Source of the DNA: Persicaria tinctoria
Lineage: Eukaryota; Streptophyta; Magnoliopsida; Caryophyllales; Polygonaceae
Assembly: GCA_037127255.1 (NCBI GenBank)
Contig: JBANSL010000002.1
Coordinates: 98,796,519 to 98,860,518, forward strand
Reading direction: 5' to 3'
Length of the DNA: 64,000 nucleotides
The position numbers were made by a program, and so were the translations under genes. Below, one piece after another: positions 1-10,556 of the stretch; the first letter of the stretch is position 1; every line of letters starts with the position of its first letter. Under the pieces are notes generated by a model. The model searched no databases and was not told the origin of the DNA. It saw only the letters and a list, made by a program, of their open reading frames with translations.

Positions 1-645
1 ATTGAAGTAATTATTGTTGCTACCTCTCTCCATATCTTTAGTTTTTTTTGGAGGTGTTGGGGACACAAAGAGAGCAACAAACACCCTAAACAAAGAGCTT
101 AAGGAGAATGATAATGACTGAAGGGCTGGGACAAAAGTCATTGACAAAGCCAAAGCACTAAACTCTTAAATAATTCATTTCTCCACTATTTTTATTGGTC
201 TCAACTCTCAATTCTCAATGCATGTTTCATTCTCTTCCTTCTCTCATCTACTTTTTGCTCCACTTTTTTTTTTTTAACTTGAATGAATTTCATTTTAGTT
301 TGTCTACTTTGATGTTGCTGTTTGTGTTTCTTAAATAATGTTTCCGTTGGTTTCATCACATCTGAGATGCTGCATTTGGATTGTAGGTGAATTAATGTTG
401 TTTATTGGTGATTGCTACAAAAAGGGATGGGCTGCCTCACTCTCAATTGTTGCTAATGATTTGAGTCATGATTCATTTCTGAGAGGTGTTATTCTTATAA
501 CAACAACAAATTGAGGAGCTGTTTGGTATATTTCTTGGGTGTGTTTATTACTGTTTTTTCTAGTCATTTTGAGAAGAATAAGTGTTGTCTAATATAGAAA
601 GCCCAATAGGAGGGGTCTTTCAATTGGTTTGCTGGTTTTCTGCTC
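1..645. other. Intergenic stretch, nothing recognised
   Basis: AT-rich sequence with short T-runs and no coding pattern, repeat or RNA gene that I can recognise. It ends at the T-run (about 646-660) that forms the poly(A) tail of the minus-strand LINE relic next to it. Confidence 0.5.
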
Positions 646-1220
646 TTTTGTTTTTTTTTAAGAATTCAAACCCCAAAAGGAAATGATGGGTAAATTCAAA
701 GAAAAAATATAAAGCCAAAAAGGCTAGTACAAACAAGCAAATACCATGAAATAGATCAACGTATCCCAAGAGATAGCGCATACCCCTACGACAATACATG
801 AAGCATAACTAGTATACCGAACACACAAGGCATCCGGTAGGGTATAACTAAGATAATCAAGCACAAAACAACCAAGTGCCTACAATGTCTCAACAATATG
901 TAAAGGGAATACATCAAACAACAAACGAAAAACATGGATTAGGACTAAGCGAGCGAGCACATCAACCGGAATCATGTTATCATCAAAAACCTTGGCGTTC
1001 CTAGCATGCCACAAAGTAGTAAACCAGAGAAGAGATAGAAAATCGATGCGCCATAGCACGCGGAGCCGACCCCTTGGAGTATCTCCGCAACCATCTTAAG
1101 CATCGATCCAAAGAAGAAGCGATCAGGGGAATCCCAAATCTCCGAAAAACAATTCTCCAAACATCCCTGGCATAAGGACATTGGAAGAATATATGATCAT
1201 GGGTCTCAAGATCATGGGTC
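646..1220 (-). mobile_element. 5'-truncated L1-type LINE relic
   Basis: Read on the minus strand, about 1204 down to 880 encodes the second half of a plant LINE zinc-binding domain (zf-RVT; visible core THDHIFFQCPYARDVW) followed by a stretch with WHARNAKVFDDN, typical of the region after the reverse transcriptase. A T-run at about 646-660 is the poly(A) tail on the minus strand, so the 3' end is preserved and the 5' part is missing. The open stretch above position 1204 does not look like LINE protein and is probably host sequence. No clear target-site duplication was found. Confidence 0.6.
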
Positions 1221-1227
1221 TCCGAAA

Positions 1228-1475
1228 AATCTTCCTCCGACTTCTCCTCCTTCTGCCAACAGTCCCCGGTGCCCTGAATTGAGTCGTTTGCGTGTCTTAG
1301 GGCCGGATCAGATTTCACCTCCTTTGCCCCTTCTCCTTCATCTCTCTCCTCCCCCGCCTCTCTTTCTTCCTCCGACTTGATTTCCTCCTGCCTTCAGTTC
1401 CCGACGCCCCCTGAATCGCACCCTGACCCCCCTTGAATGGCGCCGTTTGCGTGCCTTAGGGCTTGCTTCGGTGAG
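1228..1475. repeat. Imperfect tandem duplication upstream of PPR relic
   Basis: The segment around 1228-1310 (cttcctccgact ... gtttgcgtgtcttaggg) is repeated with changes around 1365-1470 (cttcctccgact ... gtttgcgtgccttaggg). Each copy is CT-rich and may come from a 5' leader. An open frame starting at ATG 1437 overlaps the second copy, but it does not join in phase to the PPR exon downstream. Confidence 0.5.
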
Positions 1476-1927
1476 CCCTCAATGAGGCGCTTAAGCACTA
1501 CCGTTGGGAATCTGCTCTCCAGGTTTGATTTTTTTTGTTTGAATTGGTCATTTGGTTTAAAAATGGTATTAATACTGGTATATGGTTTCTGTTTCGGTTT
1601 CAATTTCAATTTTGGTGCATCAGTACAGAATTTTGATAGGGTTGGAGGGAAGGTATCAAGTTTCGGATATTTCACTGCTATAGAGAATGTAATCAAGTAG
1701 TGGACTACTTAGCCAGTAGAGATCTCGATCTACATATGCTTATAGGTAACTCTGTTTGTAGAGATTTTCATACGAAAGTTCGTAAGGATGATACTGGGCT
1801 ATTCCAAGCTCCAAGCATTGGACTGATTGATTTGATATCAATTCCCCTACAAAACGCCCCTGGGTGGGTTTGATATCGTTTTGGATTTGAGCTTCTCTTG
1901 ATTATTTATTAGGTTTTTCTACTTGCA

Positions 1928-2393
1928 GATTTTCGGTCTTCTTCGCAAGCAACACTGGTATGAACCAAGATACCAAACATACACAAAGCTTTTGGTGATG
2001 CTTGGAAAATGCAGGAAGCCAGAGGAGGCTGGGAATCTCTTTGAAGTTCTTCGGTCAGATGGGCTTCAACCAACGGTTGATGTTTGCACTACTCTTGTGA
2101 ATGCTTATGGACTTAGTAAACTCTTTGACCTGGCATTTCTCACTCTTGAGGATATGAAATCTGCCTATGATTGCAAACCGGATGTGCATACATATTCAGT
2201 TCTGATAAACTGTTGCCTTAAAAATCGGTGTGTGGATTCGATTGATAAGATCATTGAAGAGATGTCATATCTTGGCATTCTATGCAGTGGAGTCTCTTGT
2301 AACACAATAGTTGATGGGTATGGCAAGGCTGAAATGTTTGAATTGATGGAGAAGTCATTGCCTGAAATGTTTGACAGCGAAACATGCCTGTAG
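1928..2393 (+). pseudogene. Truncated P-class PPR protein gene
   Basis: About 155 codons follow an AG at 1926-1927 (ttgcag) and end with TAG at 2391-2393. They contain roughly four pentatricopeptide repeats: one around YEPRYQTYTKLL, one around PTVDVCTTLVNAYG, one around PDVHTYSVLINCC and one around CNTIVDGYGKAEMF. The closest family I recall is the P-class PPR group of Arabidopsis At5g48730/At3g06430, organellar RNA-binding proteins of well over 400 residues. Here the reading stops straight after the fourth repeat and the usual downstream repeats are absent. No upstream exon joins in phase, and no transit peptide can be assigned. I read it as a truncated relic, although a short expressed product cannot be excluded. 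Confidence 0.65.
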
Positions 2394-3200
2394 ACTCTAT
2401 GTATAGTGGTTGTGCTTTTGCCTAATCATGAATTGGATTAGTCTTTTAGAAAATGCTGTACTTTTGGTTTCTGAAAATGTCCGGATAAAGGTCAGCGTTG
2501 TAGTTACTTCACTATTTGTCTTTGATGAAATTCACCAGCGGTATGGAATTACAAGATAGTGGTAGAATGAATGTTGGATGATGATGATGTAATAGGATAT
2601 AAGGATATTAATTGCTCAGTGGCTGGTGTAGGAAAATAACTTTATAATATCTGGTTAGCTCCTTGTGAGTTGACAATGAAGAGTTATTTGTCGCGATGGT
2701 TGATTGCGATTTTCTTCATCTAGGCACTACCTCTTGTGGATTATTGGATATTTCATCTAATATGGAATGCTTCATTGTTTTTTTTTTCCTGATTAGTCCA
2801 GCAGATAAGAGCCCATTGCTGTAGTGTTTCTGTCTATAGAAAAATTTCATCTGGACATATCTCCTCTCTCATCCATGTGGCAGTTCCCTCTTGTGTGCCT
2901 GAGAATCATGGTTTATTGTTCTGGGGCTTGCTTGAGGAAGGAATATGCAGACTATGAGTTGCAGTTTAGATTAATATCAAATTGCTTGCTTTAAACCATT
3001 TTTACTGGCTTGAACATGGGAGTTTTTTTCAAGGCTCTTAAAAATCAGTAGGCAATGCTTTAAAGAGTTATAGTTGTGTCTAAGAAATTCAATCATTGGT
3101 CAGTCAATTTTAAACTTGAATGGTTTGTATGCTTTAAAAAGTTACAGTAAGTACAGTCTCCGACTCCGACTTGATTGACGGCCTTCAACAATGCCAACCC
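2394..3200. other. Non-coding stretch after the PPR relic
   Basis: This AT-rich sequence may include the old 3' flank of the PPR gene. I see no further PPR codons, repeat or RNA gene. Confidence 0.4.
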
Positions 3201-3230
3201 CTACAAATATACGGAGTATAACACTAGCTG

Positions 3231-3320
3231 AACCATCATGGGCTCGATGCACAAATCATCTGTGTCTGTGATCATGTATTTTGCCACCCCATTCACATAC
3301 CCCGGGAGGGGTTCCGATGC
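3231..3320 (-). pseudogene. DUF674-like coding fragment
   Basis: On the minus strand a 30-codon piece reads LPGYVNGVAKYMITD followed by DLCIEPMMV. It resembles the repeated core of plant DUF674 proteins (a glycine-tyrosine-valine start, then a conserved MVTDDL-like block, then a proline-methionine pair). The frame closes soon after, and no matching flanking core was seen. About 200 bases upstream on the same strand (3505-3590) an AG-preceded acidic stretch (LTEDEKMKIEVEEEEE) might be another exon of the same relic, but this is not established. DUF674 has no known function. Confidence 0.4.
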
Positions 3321-4055
3321 CTCGGTATTTTTATGTTTTGACAAATGATCATAGAAGCTGAAGCTGTAGAATGCTGTGAAAATGACAATATATGCTGATA
3401 CTAGCAATATTTTCAAACAGTTTAAAAGAGTGGATAACAAGAAGTTCAAGTTTAGATACACAAAATTAGTTTTGATCGGATAATCAGATGACAAAAGGGA
3501 GCTTCTTCTTCTTCTTCTACTTCAATCTTCATCTTCTCATCTTCAGTCAGAGGGTCCCAGCTAAACTCGATCCATCGAAGCTCCTAGAAATATATATCTC
3601 AAATCAGTATCAGGACAAGCAAATTAGGTTGAAAAGGAGGGTACAATTGTAACTAGGGAGTCCAAGTTTGCATCACTCAGAGGGCTGATTCAATTCTCTT
3701 GCACACCATTTGTGTTGTCTTTCTTTCCTCAATTTCTCATTGATCATAGATGATAGTGTTGTTCACTTGATAGTTTTATACAGTACAAGGCTACAAAGCA
3801 TATTCCATTGCAGTGATATACATTTGCAATTGTGAGTGCACTCAATCACTATATATCAATGATAACATAGCAAACAAATAAGCTGTTTGACTAAACTAAA
3901 ATACCATTCAAGATACATTAATCCAACCCAACATTTTAACTTGAGAGGGGTAATTTTCTCTATATATTTTTTTGAGCGAAAGCACACAAATATTGCTACA
4001 AATTGAGTCAGAAGAAGGCAAATTAAGCATACCTTGGGCAACCATTCAAGATACA

Positions 4056-5999
4056 TCAAACCGCCGGGTGCTGCCCTGGTGGCGGCTCGATCTCTGTCGT
4101 CTCTGGCTCGCTCGGGATATCCTTGGGCAACCAGCCCAGGATGCGAGAAACTATAACCCCTAGCTTTGCGTGGAACTTCGCTAAAAGCAACACGTTCATC
4201 ACGGTCATCTCACGCACGTTGTAGGGATGAATATCCCCGTATCCTGAATTAAAATTCGATTTGACAATAATGATTATAATATTGTATAATTAAAAACAAA
4301 ATTGAGAAAAATAAAAAATGAAAATGATTAAATGTAAAGTTATAGTAATTACCAGTGCTAGTGAAGGTCACGACGGTGAAGTAGAGAGCAATCTGATACA
4401 GCTTCCAGAAACCAGAATTCTTGAAGCCCTCCCCGGCAATAGGTACCTTCCCCATCCATGTTTCAGCAGGATTGCTCGAGCTGAAACATGCCATCATGTA
4501 TAGGCCGCAACCCACTAGATGGTGTGCGTAAATGTCGATGATGAAGCGATAGATCGAGGTCATCCAATGACCCTCGTCAACCTCATCAAGACGATCAACA
4601 CGACGGGGCATCAACCTCTGGAGGTGTACATCTAACCTCCAAAGGTGATAGACTCGAGCCAAGAGAAGGAATCTCAATGGCTCCCAGAGAGACTATTGAG
4701 AAAAAAAAACAAATAAATAAAATAAGATAAAAACTATGAGATTTTTACAGAGATAGAATTGAATTATGTAAGTAAAATGTTGATCATAATCGAAATTGTC
4801 AAATAATAACATCACAAATGAAAACAAGTCACATACCTCCTTGTAGATAACGTCCAAGGGAAATGCACTAATGAAATCCAATGTAAGGATCAAAGCAAGG
4901 CACCACCTACAATCAGGATCAAACATGTTAGAGACTAATGAGACAAAAATAAAATAAAACATGAACACATAACATAGCCAAACTGCAAATTGATCGATCA
5001 TCAACAGATTCAATATTAGAAATGAACCCCCAAAAAAAAAGATTCAATATTAGAAAGCAAAAATTGTGAATCTGAGAGAAATTGCGTGTCCACAGAACAG
5101 AACATTTAAAGTTTGCATCTTTATGTCATCTTATTGCTAATGCTTGACGGTTGCTTCTGATGTCCCGAGAATTGGGAGGTGTAGATAAAAGGTGCTGCTA
5201 TGTCTTTCATCGTTCGTTAAAATCAAGACATTTATTACTCAATTCGGAGATCTATCCCTACGTTCATTTTCTGTCTGTTGGATTCTAGCTATATGAATGA
5301 GCTGTGTTGGTGAATGCCATGGTTGCTTCTTGACTTAAACTGGAGATTTTTACATTTGAATATTCAAAACTGGGAATTGGGAGGTGTAGATAAAAGCCCT
5401 TTTTTCTACTAGTGTAAAAATCTCCCAGTTTATCTACACCTCCCAATTCTCGACATGGCATTCACCAACACAGCTGACTTAAACAGACATTTATTCTCAG
5501 ATGACCAATGGCGGAATATCCCCATTAACATTCAAAACTGTTTCTGCATTCTTTTTTCGTCTGTTTACTGTGGATGCTTGATTCTTTTTGTGTTGTAAAT
5601 TTGCCTTGCTTTTTTGCTTGCGTTTGCGAAAGTTCACGACTTTGTAATAAACTAGCTAGAGAGTTAGAGAGGAGGATTTAGTTACCGGTTTTTGCAGCGG
5701 CGAAGGGCGGTTCGAATCTGCAACAAGAAGTAACCAAGCAGAACAATGCCAACCAGACAATCTAAGACCACCATAGGTAGTGAAGGCAGTCCGTCGGGGA
5801 AGAAGGCGAGCTCCGCAGGCCCGACGACGAGGTAGTAGGCGCGGAACAGCAGCGCAAGCCTCGCACATTTCCTCAGCCAAACTCTCTCCGCTGCAGCCGC
5901 CACCCTCTCCCTCTCCGCTGCAGCCGCCCTCTCCCTCTCTGCATCAGCTTCCTGGGCGTTGGTTTCAAGTAAGTGCTGGTTCTCATCATTAGTTGCCAT
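4056..5999 (-). CDS. Compact Shaker-like K+ channel, four exons, no cyclic-nucleotide domain
   Basis: Four exons with GT-AG introns keep one frame: 5999-5686, 4906-4837, 4692-4353 and 4243-4056 (314, 70, 340 and 188 nt, 303 codons plus TGA). The start ATG lies in an ACCATGG context. Exon 1 has a charged, alanine-rich cytosolic N-terminus (residues 1-45) and S1-S2. Exon 2 carries S3 (LDFISAFPLDVIYK). Exon 3 carries S4 (LRFLLLARVYHLWRL), S5 and the pore helix. Exons 3 and 4 together build the filter TSTGYGDIHPYNVREM, and exon 4 ends with an S6-like segment and a short tail. Shaker channels of plants (AKT, KAT and SKOR types) are voltage-gated, membrane-located K+ channels and normally carry a C-linker, a cyclic-nucleotide-binding domain and a KHA domain. 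All three are missing here, and the S2-S3 linker is very short. S4 has fewer regularly spaced basic residues than usual. It may be a silent or regulatory subunit, or a decaying gene with an intact frame. Confidence 0.65.
5162..5490. repeat. Rearranged inverted duplication with a CACTA-like end, inside channel intron 1
   Basis: The phrase gggaggtgtagataaa occurs at about 5177 and 5380, and its reverse complement at about 5433. The pair agctgtgttggtgaatgcca (about 5298) and its near reverse complement (about 5459-5478) also face each other. Between them lies tttttctactagtg, the reverse complement of CACTAGTAGAAAAA, which looks like the terminus of an En/Spm (CACTA) transposon. The whole is a folded, partly deleted insertion in intron 1 of the channel gene. 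Confidence 0.5.
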
Positions 6000-6410
6000 G
6001 GTGGATGCCAAGGGGTGGCTCTCAGTTGACGTGGTGGATGTGGATGGAAAGAGGAGGATGTGGATGGAGAGAGGAGGAGGAGGGGGAGAGGACTGAGACT
6101 GAGGAGAGCAAGAGGAGGGGGAGAGGACTGAGCCTGAGGAGAGCAAGAGGACTGAGGACCCAAATTGTATCAAAAAGTTTTGGCCTTTTGGGGATTGGGT
6201 TTTCAGTACAACAACAAAAAAAAAAAACATTTTAACTTTTAGGGTGTGTTTGGACTTTGTAGTACGGAATGGAGTATATAACATGTGTTTACAATAACAT
6301 AAATTTAATAAAAAATATCTTATAAATTATGTTAATCAATTATATTAAATTTATAATTATTGATATTTTTTTTTTTTTTTGAATCGGAAATAATTTGGCA
6401 TTAAGGATCC

Positions 6411-9400
6411 TTAAATACCAAGTGCGTCCAGGCGGACGAAATTACGCAGAACTGAGTCGTCAGGTATGGAATTGTCAGAGAAGACGAAATTGAGGTGCGA
6501 AAGACGGTCAGCAACTCGATTAGCTTCTCTAAAAACATGACGAATCTCTACAGATTGAAAGAAACCTAGGGAGACTAGACTGTCCGAGACAATCATTTCA
6601 GAGTCTCCTGAAGGTTTCCCGCAGCCCTTAAGGCTATTAATAATAGTCTGGTTGTCCCCCTCTATTATCAAATTTGTTATGTTAAGTTCTCTAGCAGCAT
6701 TGAGGCCATTCCAGAGTCCCAAGGCTTCAGCACCAGAAACCGAGAAAAAACTCGAAGGCCCAGAGCCGCAGAAAATGGGCGAGCCCAAATGGTTTCTGAT
6801 GACGAAGCCATAGGTGCCCATAGAGGAATTGGAAAGGGCTCCGTCAAAGTTTAGTTTGTGGTATCCAATTCTCGGGGCCTTCCATTTACAGGTTTTCCTT
6901 GATTTGGTAGTTGGAGTATGTGTCATTTGGTTTTTGGTTTCCCGGCACAGGCCATCACTGCTTTCATCTGATCGAGACGAGGCAATCCAGCTTACTTGTT
7001 GATTTCTTGCGAACGATAGTATGGTTCTTGTATCTGGTTTGTTGCCGCCAAAGAGAGCCATGTTCCTAGAGTACCAGATGCTCCACCAACAGAACGAGAG
7101 AGTATTGAATTTTTGGTTCCCAGCTTTGTCTTTAATGCAGCAAAGGCAGCTATTTATGTCTAATGCTTGCGTGAAGCAGGTATGTAGAATATTTGCCAAG
7201 GTAGGGTATGCTTTTGCTATTGTTGCTTTTGTTATCGGGCAGTCCCAAAGAAGATGGGCCAGATCCTCATAGTTAGAATCACAGTGAGGGCATGATGTAG
7301 GCACCCCAATTCCGCGAGAGGCAAGTTTAACCGAAGTGGGCACGCCATTCTTCGTTATTTTCCAGAGTAGTGTTTTCACTTTTGATGGTAGATCTAGATT
7401 CCAAATCCATCTTAGGTCTGATTTCTGATGTTGTTTGTGGTAGTTAATCATTTGAATTGCTGAACTAGTGTTAAACCATCCATTTTTGCTCCATTTCCAG
7501 TATAATCTGTCTGTGTTTATGTTTTTGGGTATTGGATATGTGGCTATTAGGTCTATTAATTCTGTTGGTAGGATCTGTTGAAGGTTAGATCTAAGTAGTT
7601 CCAAGCTCCACCGTTTATCATCTGTCAGAAAATTTTGAATGGTGAGTTCCGTGTCAACCTGCATGTCAGCCGTTATCATTTTTATTAGTGGTGAGCTGCC
7701 AAACCAGTGATCAAGCCAAAAGTTTATGCTTGCTCCATTACCAATTGACCATCGTAGTCCATCCTTGAAAAGCGGTATGAGTTTAGTGAGTTGTGTCCAT
7801 TGCCAAGAGGTCGTTCCCTTTTTGCGATAGTTTAGTATGTGTTGTTGCCGTAGGTATTTTTCTGTGATTAGTGTTACCCATGGATTCCTGGGCTCAGCCA
7901 ATATTTTCCATAGTAGTTTAAGTTGCAAGGCCTTGTTCATATCCTCTGAGTTACGTAGTCCTAATCCGCCACTGTCTTTGTCCTTGCAAACTTCATACCA
8001 ACTAATAAGTGGCTTATGTCTTGGCCCCTTATTCCAAAGGAAATTCCGATTGATTCTGTCCAGTTCCATGTGTATAGATTTTGGTAGTAAAAAACACTGC
8101 ATGAGATGTAGGGGTTTAGCCGATAGAGTAGTTTTAATTAAGGTACATCGACCTGCCTGAGATAGACAATTGGCTTTCCATTTGTGCATTTGTGCTTTGG
8201 TGGTGAGTAGTAGGTCGTTAAAAGTGTCCTTGGTAGCTTTACCGCAAATGATTGGGCAACCAAGGTAAGGGCCTAGGTTGGTCGTGCAGGGGATCTCCAA
8301 TTCGTTGTGTATTGCATTTTTTTGAGTCGTCGTCATGTTAGGAGTCGTTTGGAAGTGCGATTTATGTCTGTTTACCCTCTGCCCAGAGAGGGAAGAGAAT
8401 TCCCGGAGGATTTTGTTTATTTGGTCGCAACTAGCTTTAGTTGCCGACGCAAAAATGACTATGTCGTCCGCGAAAGCCAAGAATGGAATTCTTGTCCCAT
8501 TTCGCGTGATCGTTATGCCCAGGTGACTACCGGGGACTGAGGATTCCTTTAGTAGTCCACGCGCTAAGACTTCTGATAGTACGAGGAAGAGGTATGGGGA
8601 TAGGGGGTCGCCTTGTCGAAGCCCTTGTTGGGGAACAAATAGGTCAGTGGGTTCATTGTTTACTAGAACAGAATAGGAGACCGTCGTTATGCATTCCCGA
8701 ATCCATCCTGTGAATCGTTCTGAGAATCCGAAATTGGCTAATACTGAAAGCAAGAAATTCCAATCGACAAGGTCGAATGCTTTTTCCATGTCAAGTTTAA
8801 CTGCCATCCAGCCAGTTTTTCCCTTCTTCTTTGAGAATGAATGAAAAATCTCATTTGCTATTAGTATATTGTCTTGTATGGCCCTCCCTGCAGTGAATGC
8901 ACTCTGCAAGGGGTTAATAATTTTGGGGATTATTTTCTTTAGTCTTGTTGCTAGTATTTTAGAAATTATCTTATATGTTGTTGAGCATAAGCTGATGGGT
9001 CTATAATGTGATGTAGTTGTTGGATCATCACGCTTAGGGATTAGTGCAATGAAAGTGTGGTTGACCTGCCTGAGTAATCTCCCGCTACTGAAGAAGCTTT
9101 TGACAGCTTTAGTCACAGAAGGGCCAACAATAGGCCAGTATTTCTTAAAAAACCCCGCAGGGAAACCATCGGGTCCCGGTGATTTGTCATTGGCTAAGCT
9201 GAAGACCGCGTTTTTAATTTCAGCATTCGAGATCGGTTTAGTGAGCCACTCATTGTCTTCTGGCGTTATCTCTGTGTGTATGTTATTGAGTAGAGTACTT
9301 GGGGTAATTTGTCTTCGGGTAGCTTTGAATCGTTGCATAAACTCATGCTTAATGGACTCTCTTATTTCTTTATCAGTTGTGACCGTAATTTCGGCGTTTG

Positions 9401-10556
9401 TGTGAATGGTTTTTATTATGTTTCTATTTCTCCTTCCTGTTGCAATTCTGTGGAAATATCTTGTGTTAGCGTCTGTCAGTCTTATATGTTGTTTTTTAGC
9501 TCGTTGGCCCCAGTATGTAGTTTGGTATCTAAGGAGCGCGGCATGCTTGACTGTAAGCCTTTTGATTTTGTCATCAGTTTTGCTATCGTAGGCGTTGCAG
9601 AGCCGTAGTTGTAGGTCCTGTAATTTGTCTTCCACGGCTGAAAGTTGCCGGAAAATATTTCCGAAGGTGTTCTTACTCCAAATCTTGCTCTTTTTTTTCA
9701 CTTCTACAAGTTTTTTAGTCAATTTGTAGAGGTGCGATCCCGGTACGTCAGCTCGCCAAGCATTTTTGACAAGGGTCTCAAATTCTGGCCTTGTTGTCCA
9801 AGCCATTTCGAACTTAAAAGGTTGTAGCCTTGGCTTACTCTTGTCCATTAGATCTAGTGTGATTTGAGTATGGTCTGATTTGATGAATGCATGGTTCTTC
9901 GTATTTAAGTCAGGGAAAAGTTGTAGTAGAGTGTGGCTTACCAAAGCTCTGTCTAATTTCTCAAAGGTATTGTCCTCACCATAAGATCTTCTTCTCCAAG
10001 TGAATTTGTTCCCAGTCGTCGGGTTGTTTATAAGATTATGTGTAGTGATGAATTCAGAAAGTCTGTGGAATCTACGCGTACTCGGAGGAAGACCTCCTAG
10101 TTTATCTGTAGGATCAAGGATTTCATTGAGATCCCCCATGACGATTAATGGTTCATTAATGTTCTTAGTTGTATCCGATAGGTATCCCCAGAATGCTTCC
10201 TTATCTTTTTCATGTGGGGGAGCATATACAAATATTATCATGATTGTAACCGGTAAGGTGTGGTTGGTGTACTTTGCCTGGATGGTTCTGTTGTCGGAGT
10301 TAACGACTTCAAAGAGTTCATTGTTGAAATGCGATGCCTTCCAGAGAAGACAGAGGCCACCAGAAAGACCAGTTGAAGGACAGAAAAACATGTTATCAAA
10401 TCCAGGTTTCTTCCAAAAGTTGTCGGGTGGTGGGCGTTGTATCTTCGTTTCAGCTAAGGCTAGTATTTTAATACGGTCACTTCTACAAGTGGATTCTATA
10501 TGAGTCCAGACATTTTTCCTATTAAGGCCACGGACATTCCAGAAGCTAAATTTCAT
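6411..10556 (-). CDS. L1 ORF2: endonuclease, reverse transcriptase, zinc knuckle, RNase H
   Basis: This uninterrupted frame of 1,381 codons encodes the enzyme that nicks the target and reverse-transcribes LINE RNA. Visible blocks, in order: an APE-type endonuclease (residues about 1-240, with ALAETK, VMGDLNEI and KSDHTQI carrying the catalytic Glu, Asp/Asn and Asp-His), a reverse transcriptase (about 430-760, with PGPDGFPAGFFKKYW, RPISLCS, KLDMEKAFD and LAFADD), a CCHC zinc-binding region (CPHCDSNYEDLAHLLWDC, about 1085-1105), and a type 1 RNase H domain (about 1225-1370, with LNFDGALSN, AEALGL, IEGDNQT and REANRVADR). All expected catalytic residues are present. RNase H at the C-terminus is typical of a subset of plant L1 elements. 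The start ATG overlaps the end of the upstream ORF by 11 nt (ATG at 10554-10556, upstream stop at 10546-10548), so ORF2 may depend on reinitiation. Confidence 0.9.
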   Translation of the reverse strand: MKFSFWNVRGLNRKNVWTHIESTCRSDRIKILALAETKIQRPPPDNFWKKPGFDNMFFCPSTGLSGGLCLLWKASHFNNELFEVVNSDNRTIQAKYTNHTLPVTIMIIFVYAPPHEKDKEAFWGYLSDTTKNINEPLIVMGDLNEILDPTDKLGGLPPSTRRFHRLSEFITTHNLINNPTTGNKFTWRRRSYGEDNTFEKLDRALVSHTLLQLFPDLNTKNHAFIKSDHTQITLDLMDKSKPRLQPFKFEMAWTTRPEFETLVKNAWRADVPGSHLYKLTKKLVEVKKKSKIWSKNTFGNIFRQLSAVEDKLQDLQLRLCNAYDSKTDDKIKRLTVKHAALLRYQTTYWGQRAKKQHIRLTDANTRYFHRIATGRRNRNIIKTIHTNAEITVTTDKEIRESIKHEFMQRFKATRRQITPSTLLNNIHTEITPEDNEWLTKPISNAEIKNAVFSLANDKSPGPDGFPAGFFKKYWPIVGPSVTKAVKSFFSSGRLLRQVNHTFIALIPKRDDPTTTSHYRPISLCSTTYKIISKILATRLKKIIPKIINPLQSAFTAGRAIQDNILIANEIFHSFSKKKGKTGWMAVKLDMEKAFDLVDWNFLLSVLANFGFSERFTGWIRECITTVSYSVLVNNEPTDLFVPQQGLRQGDPLSPYLFLVLSEVLARGLLKESSVPGSHLGITITRNGTRIPFLAFADDIVIFASATKASCDQINKILREFSSLSGQRVNRHKSHFQTTPNMTTTQKNAIHNELEIPCTTNLGPYLGCPIICGKATKDTFNDLLLTTKAQMHKWKANCLSQAGRCTLIKTTLSAKPLHLMQCFLLPKSIHMELDRINRNFLWNKGPRHKPLISWYEVCKDKDSGGLGLRNSEDMNKALQLKLLWKILAEPRNPWVTLITEKYLRQQHILNYRKKGTTSWQWTQLTKLIPLFKDGLRWSIGNGASINFWLDHWFGSSPLIKMITADMQVDTELTIQNFLTDDKRWSLELLRSNLQQILPTELIDLIATYPIPKNINTDRLYWKWSKNGWFNTSSAIQMINYHKQHQKSDLRWIWNLDLPSKVKTLLWKITKNGVPTSVKLASRGIGVPTSCPHCDSNYEDLAHLLWDCPITKATIAKAYPTLANILHTCFTQALDINSCLCCIKDKAGNQKFNTLSFCWWSIWYSRNMALFGGNKPDTRTILSFARNQQVSWIASSRSDESSDGLCRETKNQMTHTPTTKSRKTCKWKAPRIGYHKLNFDGALSNSSMGTYGFVIRNHLGSPIFCGSGPSSFFSVSGAEALGLWNGLNAARELNITNLIIEGDNQTIINSLKGCGKPSGDSEMIVSDSLVSLGFFQSVEIRHVFREANRVADRLSHLNFVFSDNSIPDDSVLRNFVRLDALGI

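Noticed and set aside
1437..1700. First exon of the PPR gene
   Set aside because: The candidate donor after codon 28 does not join in phase to the acceptor at 1926-1927, and the sequence belongs to a local tandem duplication.
6814..10503. Several plus-strand open frames of 60-170 codons
   Set aside because: They lie opposite the intact minus-strand L1 ORF2 and have no domain; the same holds for plus-strand frames at 51584-53473 opposite the second L1.
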